Shown here: positions 34,277 to 43,259 of the stretch, one piece after another
Layout: the number at the start of each line of letters is the position of its first letter
Numbering within the stretch: the first letter of the stretch is position 1
Source: MWEH01 sp035409945
GTDB lineage: Bacteria > Bacillota > Clostridia > Christensenellales > DTU072
NCBI GenBank assembly: GCA_035409945.1
Contig: DAONQC010000003.1
Coordinates: 226,596 to 290,595, forward strand
Length of the DNA: 64,000 nt
Reading direction: 5' to 3'
Notes under the pieces: generated by a model
Databases searched by the model: none
What the model saw: only the letters and a program-made list of their open reading frames with translations
What the model was told of the DNA's origin: nothing
Position numbers and translations under genes: made by a program

Positions 34277-35560
34277 ATGAAAAAAATATCTATTTTCATT
34301 TTAGTATTATCGTTAGTGTTTTCCATTTCCATAGGTGCTACCGTATTTATAATAGAATCAGATTTACTGCAAGATGAAAAGTTTACAGTTGAGCTTGCAA
34401 AGGATAGGCAAGACTCATATACCACTATTTATGTATCTAAAGGTAAAAATTTTAAAATTCTTCAACTAACTGATCCTCAAGTAAAGTTCCCAGTAAATGA
34501 TTATGATAAATTTGGCGGTTCAAACGAACGGACAATGGTTATGGTAGAAAGGATGATTGAAGCCATAGAGCCAGACCTTGTAATTTTCACTGGCGATTTA
34601 GTCATGAGTCAGATTGTAGATAATTGGCAGTACCTAAAAGTATATGCAGAACTGATGGAAAAACAAAACACATATTGGACTATGGCATTTGGAAATCACG
34701 ATGTAGAAACATCATATGTCTTTACAAATACAGCCCCTGATAGTATCTTTGGTCAAACTGAAAAAGATGTAATCATTGAGCGCTTACAACAAGAATATCC
34801 ACACTGCCTAATTTCTAAAGGAGATGCAGGAACTGGTGGAGGCATAGGAAATCACATAATAAACATTCGCGATAAAAGTTCAGAGGATTTAATTTATAGC
34901 CTAGTTATGTTTGATACTGTATGGGAAAAAGATGTAGACACAACTTATCATCGCAATAAAACACCAGCACAAGTTGAATGGTATGTAGAAAATATTAATC
35001 ATATTTCAGATATGCAGTATGGTGAAAATAGAACTGATGTAGTCAAATCGTTTATATACGCTCATGTAGCAGTACCACAAATTTGGGATGCATATAATGA
35101 AGCTTTAGATGGCGAAACAGCTGATTCTAAAATCCACTATGGTCATATTCTCGAAGGCGTTATAGGAGAGGAACAACGGTCTTGTACATTATTTGATACC
35201 GCACTTTCTCTAGGTAGTACAAAAGCCATGTTCTTTGGACATCATCATGATAATGACGCAATGGTAACATACAAAGGGATTGATTTAGTGTTTGGACAAC
35301 ACTCCGGATTATCACATTACTATCGTATAGATAAAGAGGAAAGTGCATATGCTGCAACGTATGATCTAACCGACATCTTTAAATATGGAGATATGAGAGG
35401 TGGTACCTTATTAACCATTCATTGCAATGGCTCTTCATCTACTTACTCTATTAAACCTCAGTATGCGTATAACACCATAAAATGGGATGATATAAAAATC
35501 GATTACGAAGAAACTTATACACGCTTAAGTGAAGACGAAAATAATACCGTTATAAGGTAA
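34277..35560 (+). CDS. Secreted or membrane-anchored calcineurin-like metallophosphoesterase
   Basis: 427 residues with an N-terminal signal/anchor helix (residues 2-26, no lipobox Cys). Metallophosphoesterase motifs in order: LTDPQVKFP near 70, FTGDLVMSQ, FGNHDVE, IYAHVAVP and FGHHHDNDA. The first motif is normally D-x-H; here the His is Gln, a variation seen in part of the Dcr2/PAP-like branch, so one metal ligand differs. A loop of about 45 residues after GNHD and a C-terminal tail of 80 residues are extra. Substrate unknown. Start ATG after GGGTGTGGT, a modest ribosome site. Confidence 0.83.
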   Translation: MKKISIFILVLSLVFSISIGATVFIIESDLLQDEKFTVELAKDRQDSYTTIYVSKGKNFKILQLTDPQVKFPVNDYDKFGGSNERTMVMVERMIEAIEPDLVIFTGDLVMSQIVDNWQYLKVYAELMEKQNTYWTMAFGNHDVETSYVFTNTAPDSIFGQTEKDVIIERLQQEYPHCLISKGDAGTGGGIGNHIINIRDKSSEDLIYSLVMFDTVWEKDVDTTYHRNKTPAQVEWYVENINHISDMQYGENRTDVVKSFIYAHVAVPQIWDAYNEALDGETADSKIHYGHILEGVIGEEQRSCTLFDTALSLGSTKAMFFGHHHDNDAMVTYKGIDLVFGQHSGLSHYYRIDKEESAYAATYDLTDIFKYGDMRGGTLLTIHCNGSSSTYSIKPQYAYNTIKWDDIKIDYEETYTRLSEDENNTVIR

Positions 35561-35599
35561 AAAGTCAATTATACATTGCTAACAACTAGGTGGGTTCGT

Positions 35600-35815
35600 C
35601 CGCAACGAGCCTGGAGATTAGGTAATAATGGGATTAAAGTAAAAAAATGCTGAATATCGCTGATTTTACGCGTTTCTCTCCTGTCTTTTTCGAGTGTTTA
35701 TCATCAAAAGTGAGCTAGACGTTAAGTAATAATTAGGATTAAAATAAAAAAATGCAGAATTTTGCTGTTTTTGCGTATTTCTCTCTTGTCTTTTTAGATT
35801 GTTTATTGTAAAATG
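35600..35815. repeat. Degenerate two-copy tandem repeat, period about 105 bp
   Basis: Copies share AAAAAAATGC (35641 and 35746), then GAAT-T-GCTG, ATTTCTCTC or GTTTCTCTC, TGTCTTTTT and a trailing GTTTAT. The block lies after the phosphoesterase gene. It does not match that gene's own end, so the origin of the unit is unknown. Confidence 0.75.
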
Positions 35816-35877
35816 TTTGTAATGTGGTCGAAAAGGACCAGTTTTAGAAAGGGTATTAAGGGATGGGAGTTTAAAGG

Positions 35878-35907
35878 GAACCTGCCGGCATAGTAGGTTC
35901 TTTTTTC
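35878..35907 (+). terminator. Rho-independent terminator for the phosphoesterase transcript
   Basis: GAACCTGC (35878-35885) pairs with GTAGGTTC (35893-35900) over eight positions including one G-U, followed by TTTTTTC. It is 318 bases after the stop codon, displaced by the repeat block. Confidence 0.75.
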
Positions 35908-35930
35908 TTGCCTTAATCTTCGATACCTAC

Positions 35931-36041
35931 AAAAAAAAGGTCACTATCATTTAAAGACCTTTACTATACCTTCGTATGTTTTAACTATTGATTGCACTTT
36001 ACTCCATTTGCTATTACATACATTCCTAAACTACCATTTCC
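35931..36041 (-). pseudogene. Decayed copy of the purL 3' end with its terminator
   Basis: 35985-36041 reads, in the purL frame, G-N-G-S-L-G-M-Y-V-I-A-N-G-V-K-C-N-Q-stop against N-G-N-F-E-M-D-V-I-A-N-G-I-K-Y-Y-Q-stop at the end of purL, so it keeps length and stop position. Right after it (35936-35962) comes a second terminator stem, AAAGGTC/GACCTTT, matching the purL terminator at 36047-36075. The gene end and its terminator were duplicated as one unit of about 112 bp. Confidence 0.88.
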
Positions 36042-36043
36042 AT

Positions 36044-36075
36044 AAAAAAAGGTCACTATCATCTAGCGACCTTTT
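36044..36075 (-). terminator. Rho-independent terminator of purL
   Basis: In the minus RNA AAAAGGTCGCTA (36075-36064) pairs with TAGTGACCTTTT (36058-36047), 12 positions with one G-U, ending in a U run. A decayed second copy follows at 35936-35962. Confidence 0.85.
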
Positions 36076-36099
36076 ACTATACTTTCGTATGTTTTAAAA

Positions 36100-39000
36100 T
36101 TATTGGTAGTATTTTATTCCATTTGCGATTACATCCATTTCAAAATTACCATTTAAGTTTTGATAATTGCCTTCTTGCCATCTATCAACATGGCTCATTA
36201 TACCAATAACTCTTCCACAAGGAGAGCTTAATGAGTCAATCGCATAAATTGCACCTGCAGGATTATAATCAGAATCAATAGTTGCATTTCCATTTTCATC
36301 ACAATATTGTGTAGTTATTTGACCATTTGCTATTAGCTTATCGACATCTTTAGAGCTTAGTACTAATTTACCAAATGCATTGCTAAAAGGTAAATTATAT
36401 ACCTCACCCACTTTAAACGAAGACATCCAAGGTGAATTGTTAGATGAAACTCTTATATTAACCATAGTTGCAATATGTCTACCTCTATCATTTGGTACAA
36501 AAGTGATAGTGTCATTTGCTTTACTATCAATATCCCCAGCTGGAACCAGCCCTAACTTAACTAAAGTTTGAAAACCATTTGCAATACCAATAGCAAGTCC
36601 ATCACGTTTATATAGTAAGTCTAAAATGGCATCCTTTAACTCTTTTCTTGTTAAAAACGCTGTAGCGAATTTAGATGGTCCGTTTGGTTCATTTCCTGTT
36701 ATAGCCCCACCTGGAAGCGCAAAAATTTGAGCTTTATTTATCTTGTCTACCATAACTTTTATAGAATAATCTATATCTTCTGCACTCATATTACGCACAA
36801 CAAACGTTTCTACTTCTGCACCAGCTAACTCAAAATCTTTAATCAAGTCATATTCTGAATTAGTGCCTGGGAAAAGAGGCATAAAGACTTTTGGCTTTAC
36901 AACTTTATTTGTTGCTTTCCAGGTTTTTGTGGAATTAAATGATACATTCTTAACTTCTTCCTTTATCTTAGTTACTTTGGTTGTAAACACAGGTTCTAAC
37001 GTGCTTTGGAAGGCATTATCTACCTTTACTAAGCTGATTTTACCATTTGGATATGTGATTTCACCTGAAGCATTTAGTTTTCCTAAATAGTCGGCTCCAC
37101 TTAGTTTGCTTTCTTTACTGACAATAATAATGTCACCGATGGTTGGTAAAAATAGCGATTCGTCCATAAACGCAAAATCCATACCAGCAAAATTTCCAAG
37201 TAATGATTTAGCGATGGTAACAATAGTACTACCTTCAACAACTGCACTATATAGTACTTTACCGTCTTTAATGAGTTTTTCAACAGTTAAATAAACATTT
37301 TTTAGCGCTTCATAATCAGGACGAGAAAACTTGTCTTTTTTAACACTAAATCTAAATACATGACCTTTTGTTCCAAATGCATTATGAATGATTTTATCAT
37401 CAGTAGTTAAACCCATTGCAAAGGCTGCAAGTGTAGGAGGCACGTCGATATCGTCATAAGTTCCACTCATTGAATCCTTTCCACCAATAGAACCTATTTT
37501 TAAATTCATCTGAGCATCAAAAGCTCCAAGAAGCGCAGAAAGCGGTTGCCCCCAGCGCACAGGATCTTTTCCTACCCTTAAAAAGTACTCTTGAAATGTC
37601 ATGTAAATGCTACTATAATCTACACCACTCGCAATTAGTTTTGAAATTGCAGCAATAACTGAATATGTAGCACCTACATACGGTGAAGTTATCATAAGTT
37701 CTGGATATAACCCATACGATGAACATGTAACAGTTTTTGTAAATCCAGATACAGGAGGCTTGCTTGCCATAATTGTAGCAGGTGTCGTTTGCCTTTTCCC
37801 ACCATATGGTAAAATTACAGTTGATGCACCTATCGTTGCATCAAAAGTATCGCTAATACCTTTCCTAGAGCAGTTTTCTAAATTACTAATTTGATTACAT
37901 AGTGCACTTTCATAATCACTTACTGTTATAGCTTTAGCCACATCTTCATCGATCGTATTAAAGTAATTAGTGACATCTTCTTCTATGACAACATCTTGCA
38001 CCTGTCTAACACCATTGGTATTTAAAAAGCTTCTTTCTATATCACAGATAACTTCATCTACATAAAACATGCGCATACGATTTAAATCGGTTATATCTGC
38101 TACTACGACTGCATTTAAATTTTCCTCTCTACTCTTTTTGATAAAGGCATCTATATTTTTACTATCAATAACTACAGCCATTCTCTCTTGGGACTCACTA
38201 ATAGCAATTTCTGTTGCGGTTAAACCTTCATATTTTGTAGGTACTTTCTCTAAATAAATATCCACCCCATCTGACAGTTCACCTATTGCTACGCAAACAC
38301 CACCAGCACCAAAATCATTAGATTTAACTATCATTTGTGATAGTTTTGGATCCCTAAATAGCCTTTGTATCTTTCTCTCTTCGGGAGGATTTCCCTTTGG
38401 GCCACCACTTTCTTCCACAGCTTCAGATGAATGAGCACGGCTACTTCCAGTAGCTCCACCGATACCATCTCTACCAGTTTCACCACCAAGTAAAATAACC
38501 ACATCACCAACACGAGGACTCCTTCTAACAACATTCTCTTTTGGAGCGCCACCAATTACATAGCCTGCTTCCATCCTCTTAGCTCTAAATCTATCGTGAT
38601 ATAGCTCCTGCACTTGACCAGTGGTAAGTCCTATTTGATTACCATAACTGGTAAATCCAGCGAGCGCTGTTTTAGTTAAAAATCTTTGCGGAAGCTTTCC
38701 ATCTAAAGTTTCTTTTGCCGTCTCTAGAGGGTTTCCTGAACCTGTTAGCCTCATTGATTGATAGACATAAACTCTACCGCTTAATGGGTCTCTAATAGCA
38801 CCACCTAAACAAGTTGACGCCCCGCCAAAAGGTTCTATTTCAGTTGGATGATTATGGGTTTCGTTTTTAAACATAATAATCCAGTCTTCTTTTTTACCAT
38901 CGTTATCTAGAGTTACATTTACCGAACAAGCATTTACCTCTTCGCTGATATCCATTTTGTCAAGATACCCTTCTTTCCTTAACTTCTTTACAGCAATGGT

Positions 39001-39816
39001 TGCAACATCCATAAGGCAGTTATACTTATCCGTTCTTCCTGCATATAACTCATCAAATGTTTTTTGGTAAAGCGCGAATGCCTTTTCGATATTTTTATTT
39101 GATGAAAAGATTTTAATATTTTTAAGCTCAGTTAAAAATGTACTATGCCTGCAGTGATCACTCCAGTATGTATCAATTACCTTAATTTCTGTAACTGTTG
39201 GATTTCTCTTGATGGATTTAAAATAGTCTTGAACAAAGGATAAATCCTCAAAGTTCATAGCAAACCCTTCGTCATTAAAAAACTCTTTAAGTTCAGCTTT
39301 ATTCATTTCTATAAAGCCCACAAATTCTTCACGCATTTTAAGTTTTTTAGAATGTGATTTTTTAAGCGTTTTAGGAATGTCTAAGCTTCCTTCTCTACTA
39401 TCAACAGGATTAATTAAATAGCTTTTAACTATGTCGAGCTCTTTTTTAGAAAGTCCTTTAAAAACATAAATTGTAGCAATTTTAACAATTGGTCTACTAC
39501 CCCCTAAAAGTGCTTGTATGCACTGTTCGGCACTATCAGCACGTTGGTCATATTGACCGTCTAAATATTCGACTATAATGATTGGAAGCCCTTTTAAACT
39601 ATCTGCATTTTCCAAAACCTTATCAGATACGGGATTATATAAAACTTTCTCTATCACCTTGTCGATTAAACCTTTTTGAACCCCTTCCACTTCGTATTTA
39701 AAGACTCTTTTAGCATCGGTTATATTGAATCCATATAGACTCTTTATATCCGCTACAATCTCTCTTAATTCGCTATCATACTGTGGTAATTTCTCAATTA
39801 AAATGCGTTCTACCAT
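36100..39816 (-). CDS. purL: Phosphoribosylformylglycinamidine synthase, single-chain clade II, glutaminase triad altered
   Basis: 1238 residues: a fused synthetase plus PurQ-like glutaminase, as in the clade II PurL of clostridia. Synthetase motifs are normal (DTYWSDHCRHSTFL, FKNETHNHPTEIEPFGGASTCLGGAIRDPLSG, NDFGAGGVCVAIGELSDG, IGSIGGKDSMSGTYDDI). The glutaminase (about 980-1238) has PLFPGTNSEYDL and ALPGGAITGNE, but the nucleophile motif GxCNGFQ reads GIANGFQ: residue 1079 is Ala (codon GCA, 36582-36580). The His/Glu pair is SHVDR (His1209, Asp1211 in place of Glu). Glutamine hydrolysis is therefore probably lost and FGAM formation may rely on ammonia or another protein (inference). Confidence 0.93.
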   Translation of the reverse strand: MVERILIEKLPQYDSELREIVADIKSLYGFNITDAKRVFKYEVEGVQKGLIDKVIEKVLYNPVSDKVLENADSLKGLPIIIVEYLDGQYDQRADSAEQCIQALLGGSRPIVKIATIYVFKGLSKKELDIVKSYLINPVDSREGSLDIPKTLKKSHSKKLKMREEFVGFIEMNKAELKEFFNDEGFAMNFEDLSFVQDYFKSIKRNPTVTEIKVIDTYWSDHCRHSTFLTELKNIKIFSSNKNIEKAFALYQKTFDELYAGRTDKYNCLMDVATIAVKKLRKEGYLDKMDISEEVNACSVNVTLDNDGKKEDWIIMFKNETHNHPTEIEPFGGASTCLGGAIRDPLSGRVYVYQSMRLTGSGNPLETAKETLDGKLPQRFLTKTALAGFTSYGNQIGLTTGQVQELYHDRFRAKRMEAGYVIGGAPKENVVRRSPRVGDVVILLGGETGRDGIGGATGSSRAHSSEAVEESGGPKGNPPEERKIQRLFRDPKLSQMIVKSNDFGAGGVCVAIGELSDGVDIYLEKVPTKYEGLTATEIAISESQERMAVVIDSKNIDAFIKKSREENLNAVVVADITDLNRMRMFYVDEVICDIERSFLNTNGVRQVQDVVIEEDVTNYFNTIDEDVAKAITVSDYESALCNQISNLENCSRKGISDTFDATIGASTVILPYGGKRQTTPATIMASKPPVSGFTKTVTCSSYGLYPELMITSPYVGATYSVIAAISKLIASGVDYSSIYMTFQEYFLRVGKDPVRWGQPLSALLGAFDAQMNLKIGSIGGKDSMSGTYDDIDVPPTLAAFAMGLTTDDKIIHNAFGTKGHVFRFSVKKDKFSRPDYEALKNVYLTVEKLIKDGKVLYSAVVEGSTIVTIAKSLLGNFAGMDFAFMDESLFLPTIGDIIIVSKESKLSGADYLGKLNASGEITYPNGKISLVKVDNAFQSTLEPVFTTKVTKIKEEVKNVSFNSTKTWKATNKVVKPKVFMPLFPGTNSEYDLIKDFELAGAEVETFVVRNMSAEDIDYSIKVMVDKINKAQIFALPGGAITGNEPNGPSKFATAFLTRKELKDAILDLLYKRDGLAIGIANGFQTLVKLGLVPAGDIDSKANDTITFVPNDRGRHIATMVNIRVSSNNSPWMSSFKVGEVYNLPFSNAFGKLVLSSKDVDKLIANGQITTQYCDENGNATIDSDYNPAGAIYAIDSLSSPCGRVIGIMSHVDRWQEGNYQNLNGNFEMDVIANGIKYYQ

Positions 39817-39900
39817 TTTCCCTCTCCCAAAAACCGAAAATTAAAAACTAAAACTTGCATAAAAGTTATAACAATTTATGTTAATAACTATTGTATTCTA

Positions 39901-39939
39901 TGTAATATAAATATATTACACATACCCTCTTTTAGTCAA
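39901..39939 (-). promoter_or_regulatory. purL promoter with overlapping palindrome
   Basis: Minus-strand -35 TTGACT (39939-39934) and -10 TATATT (39915-39910), 18-base spacer. The -10 is inside a perfect inverted repeat, TGTAATATA-AA-TATATTACA (39901-39920), with 9-base arms. It looks like an operator but is unlike the PurR boxes of Bacillus. It lies about 90 bases before the start codon. No purine riboswitch was recognised. Confidence 0.55.
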
Positions 39940-40060
39940 TTTTATTTACAAACCCTATAACTTTCAAACCTAAAAAAGTCAGTTAAATAGTACGTAGCAC
40001 ACCTCGTCGCTCAAATATAAAAAATAATGCACGTATCAATTGCTTTTATTTCAGCTCACA

Positions 40061-40093
40061 TAAAACAAGCACAGCTTTTTAGGTCTGTGCTTG
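40061..40093 (-). terminator. Rho-independent terminator of the InlB-repeat lipoprotein gene
   Basis: CAAGCACAG (40066-40074) pairs with CTGTGCTTG (40085-40093); on the minus RNA the stem is followed by UUUUA. The rest of 39940-40150 shows nothing recognisable. Confidence 0.8.
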
Positions 40094-40150
40094 TGTGCTT
40101 TAATCTTTTCTATGGGGCTATCTACCACATTTATTTAAGATTTATGATAT

Positions 40151-42889
40151 TTACTCCTTTCCTTTTAGGATAACTTGGAACTTATCGTTTTGACCATATG
40201 GGTCCGCCGTTGATTTCAGTCCACCAACTATATTTACATCATAATTTCCTTTGTAAACATAATCAAAACCATAATAATAGCCTGGGTCGCTATTAGTATA
40301 AAAAGTATTAAATGCATCTGCTAATGCTTGCGCCTCTAGATTTGATTCAATGTATAAATTCTTGCCTTTAGCATATGCAGTTTCTACATAGTAATTATAT
40401 GAACCAGTAGCAACGCGCTTTACATAGAATGGATCATTTATGTCGGTATCCTCACGGTTCTTTTTACCCATTTCGGTATCGTTTAACAAGAAATACCTAT
40501 GCGTCCTAATCTCGAAATGGTCGCCCCCTTGTGTCGTAATAGAAAGTCCATCAGCAGTAGCATCCATACTATACCACTTAGTGCCAATTTTAACTTTGTT
40601 CCAGGCATGGTTTTCACTGTTAGAAATAACAACACCAGAAGTCCTTATTGTCTCAACGCCTGCCATGTTAGCCAAAAGTGAGACAGCTTTTGAAATACCG
40701 TCACAAACTGCATGACCGTCTAAAAATACCCCATCAAGATAAAATCCTTTATACTTAATCAAATCACTTGCTGGTGCTCCCTGGCTTAGGGTAAGTAAAT
40801 TAAAGTCATATCTATTATGATCAATAATCCAATCGTGAATTATAGTTATTCTTTCAAAGTCATCAGCACCTTCAGGAATATTTTGTAGTAATATAGTTCT
40901 TGCTGTATAGTATATAGTTCTTGCTACAGCCATTTCATTTTGCACAACAGTTGGTAGAGATTCATTAGCTATAAACATAGGTTTATATCCATTTTCTACG
41001 GCATATAATAGTTGTTCAGAGTTATACACGATAAATGGGTCGGCATAGTCTATTGGTAAAACACCAGTATCAATTTCCTCATTTGTTGTGTACGATGTCA
41101 CCATGCTCTTAACTTTTGTTGTGGTTGGAGCAGGTGTGCTAGCCGAAGCAATTCTATTTGCATCTGCTTTTTCCTCAAATGCACTAACTTTAATGACATT
41201 TTTTCCTTCAAAGAATGTATATAAAAACTCAGAAGATGTGTTGTTTCTATATCCAGAAACTCCTTGAATAGCTGCTTGTATTTCAGACTGTAAGGTTGCG
41301 CCACCAGTTAAATACGTCAATTTACACGCAAATTGATTCTTTGCAGTGAACACATATGAGTAATCTACTAAAGCTTGGAGCTCTTCTCTACTATCTATAC
41401 TCGAATCAGTATAATGTCCAAAGAAATTATAATAAACATCATCTACTAGTAAAGGATTAGCCCCTAATCCTATAGGCAAATCGTTTGTATATGATCCGTC
41501 AGATTTTATTTCTGCAGTCTCTATGTATGAACCATGCACATATATGTTATTACTTACGCTAAAAGTAGGTGTCTTAATTAGACTTAAGTCTGCACCTTGG
41601 TCAAAGTAAATACCGCCTGTAAACCCAGCAAAAGAATCTGAACCTATTGTTTCTATAGTGAATGGGATTATGACTTTATCAACATTATATGATGCTGCTA
41701 CAAACTCATTACCAATTTCTTTTACTGTAATACCATTTAACATAAATGGAATATATAAATCTTGGGAAGCTCCCATATAGCCTGTTATCTTGTAGTGTGC
41801 ATTTGGTGCTTCTCCCACTAACTTGTATTCAAAATCAGTAGCTATGACACCCTCTCTCCATTGCGCATATAAAGTCCTATCGTTATAATACGGGAACACC
41901 TCGATGTCGCCAAATCTATTAGAGACTCTTTCACCTCCAGTTTTTGCTGTAAACCAACCTGTAAAGTTATAGCCAGGAAACTGTGCCGGTGGATCTACAG
42001 TTACGCTTGAAGCATATCTAATTTTTTGTACCGTTTCTGTTGATGGCACTTCAGGATCTGGATAATTGCTATTGAAGGTTATATTAACTTCTACACCCTC
42101 AAACACAGCACTAATCTCCACATCTTTTGTATATTTATGTGTCATTGGGTTATCAGTAACTGCTGTTGTAGAGTTATCAACAATTTGCCACTCTTTAAAT
42201 TCGAAACGAGGAGCACTAGTTGCAGTAAACGTTATTGTGTCCTGAGTACTATCATTTAGCACATAATAATTAGAGCTTAAAGTAACATTTCCAGCATCAG
42301 TAATGGGTACAATATGATAATCAATATCCCATTGGGCATATAAAGTTACTGTATTTTTCTTGGTATAGTTATCGGGAACTTTACTGTCTGCGCCTGTAAC
42401 AGGCTCGCCTACAACCCTATTTGCATCATCATACCAACCTACAAACTTACAACCTTTTCTTGTTGGTATAGGTAGCTCAAGTTCAACTCCTTGTGAATAA
42501 TTAAACTCCGAGCCAGCAGTATTTTGTCCCCCGTTTGCATCTAATGTTATTGTCAGCGTTACTTCTACCCATTTAGCATAAAGTACTATGTTGGACGAAA
42601 TGGTATTATTGTTTTCTGCCATATAATCCGACCAGGATTTTGTAAAAACTTTATCCGTATACCATCCTCCGAAACTATACCCACTGCGTTCAGGCGTAGG
42701 CAATTGAAAACTGTTTGAGCCTGGAGTAATTATAATGGGATCGCATTTTGTTCCCCCATTACTCGCAAAAGTTATTTTATATTCACTTGGTGTTTGCGGT
42801 GTAGGAATCAACCCACATGCTCCTAACGTCGCAGATATTATCAAAATAAATGATATAGCTATTAAAAAGACTACTATTTTTTTCTTCAT
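40151..42889 (-). CDS. Large surface lipoprotein with InlB-type repeats and a transglutaminase-like domain
   Basis: 912 residues. Lipoprotein signal ending SATLGAC (Cys25). Then four InlB-B/Listeria-Bacteroides (Flg_new) repeats between about 35 and 345, each with a YSFGGWYTD / CKFVGWYDD / YNFTGWFTA phrase and ending LYAKW or LYAQW. A leucine-rich-like stretch follows (ITVKEIGNEFVAASYNVDKVIIPFTIETIGSDSF). At about 665-790 there is a transglutaminase-like domain with a full triad: GHAVCDGISKA (Cys), ENHAWNKVKI (His), WYSMDATADG (Asp). Probably a cell-surface adhesin or peptide-acting enzyme. ATG behind AGGGGTGAATT. Confidence 0.88.
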   Translation of the reverse strand: MKKKIVVFLIAISFILIISATLGACGLIPTPQTPSEYKITFASNGGTKCDPIIITPGSNSFQLPTPERSGYSFGGWYTDKVFTKSWSDYMAENNNTISSNIVLYAKWVEVTLTITLDANGGQNTAGSEFNYSQGVELELPIPTRKGCKFVGWYDDANRVVGEPVTGADSKVPDNYTKKNTVTLYAQWDIDYHIVPITDAGNVTLSSNYYVLNDSTQDTITFTATSAPRFEFKEWQIVDNSTTAVTDNPMTHKYTKDVEISAVFEGVEVNITFNSNYPDPEVPSTETVQKIRYASSVTVDPPAQFPGYNFTGWFTAKTGGERVSNRFGDIEVFPYYNDRTLYAQWREGVIATDFEYKLVGEAPNAHYKITGYMGASQDLYIPFMLNGITVKEIGNEFVAASYNVDKVIIPFTIETIGSDSFAGFTGGIYFDQGADLSLIKTPTFSVSNNIYVHGSYIETAEIKSDGSYTNDLPIGLGANPLLVDDVYYNFFGHYTDSSIDSREELQALVDYSYVFTAKNQFACKLTYLTGGATLQSEIQAAIQGVSGYRNNTSSEFLYTFFEGKNVIKVSAFEEKADANRIASASTPAPTTTKVKSMVTSYTTNEEIDTGVLPIDYADPFIVYNSEQLLYAVENGYKPMFIANESLPTVVQNEMAVARTIYYTARTILLQNIPEGADDFERITIIHDWIIDHNRYDFNLLTLSQGAPASDLIKYKGFYLDGVFLDGHAVCDGISKAVSLLANMAGVETIRTSGVVISNSENHAWNKVKIGTKWYSMDATADGLSITTQGGDHFEIRTHRYFLLNDTEMGKKNREDTDINDPFYVKRVATGSYNYYVETAYAKGKNLYIESNLEAQALADAFNTFYTNSDPGYYYGFDYVYKGNYDVNIVGGLKSTADPYGQNDKFQVILKGKE

Positions 42890-43010
42890 AATTCACCCCT
42901 ATGGTTACCTTTTTTAAAAAGGCGGTGATTTTAATTAATTTAATTATACTATTAAATAACGCACATTTAAACACCCAAAAATCAAATTTTTGAAAAGCGC
43001 TACACCTAGC

Positions 43011-43162
43011 CAGTTGTCACAGTCTCCAGAGTATTTGTTTTTTTACCCTCCCTTATGTTTTTGAAGCACGATGCCTATCGGTTATCGCAACCCCAAAAGT
43101 TATAAGGCATATTGGCACGAAAGTGTAACATCTCTCAGTTATCATAGCAGCCAGAGTGTTTA
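43011..43162. repeat. Degenerate tandem repeat, period about 125 bp
   Basis: CAGTTGTCACAG (43011) with CCAGAGTATTTG (43026) recurs as CAGTTATCATAG (43136) with CCAGAGTGTTTA (43151), followed in both by T-rich and CCCT-A-TATGTT sequence. A weaker intermediate match starts at 43080. It fills the gap 42890-43193, which holds no gene. Confidence 0.65.
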
Positions 43163-43193
43163 TTTTCCATCATTCCCTAATATGTTCATTTTT

Positions 43194-43221
43194 CAAAAAA
43201 ATGCCACCTAAATGGTGACAT
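43194..43221 (-). terminator. Rho-independent terminator of the ABC exporter operon
   Basis: ATGTCACC (43221-43214 on the minus strand) pairs with GGTGGCAT (43208-43201) with one G-U, followed by seven U. Confidence 0.8.
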
Positions 43222-43259
43222 TGCAATAAATGTGTTTAAACCTTTCAACCTAACTACAC

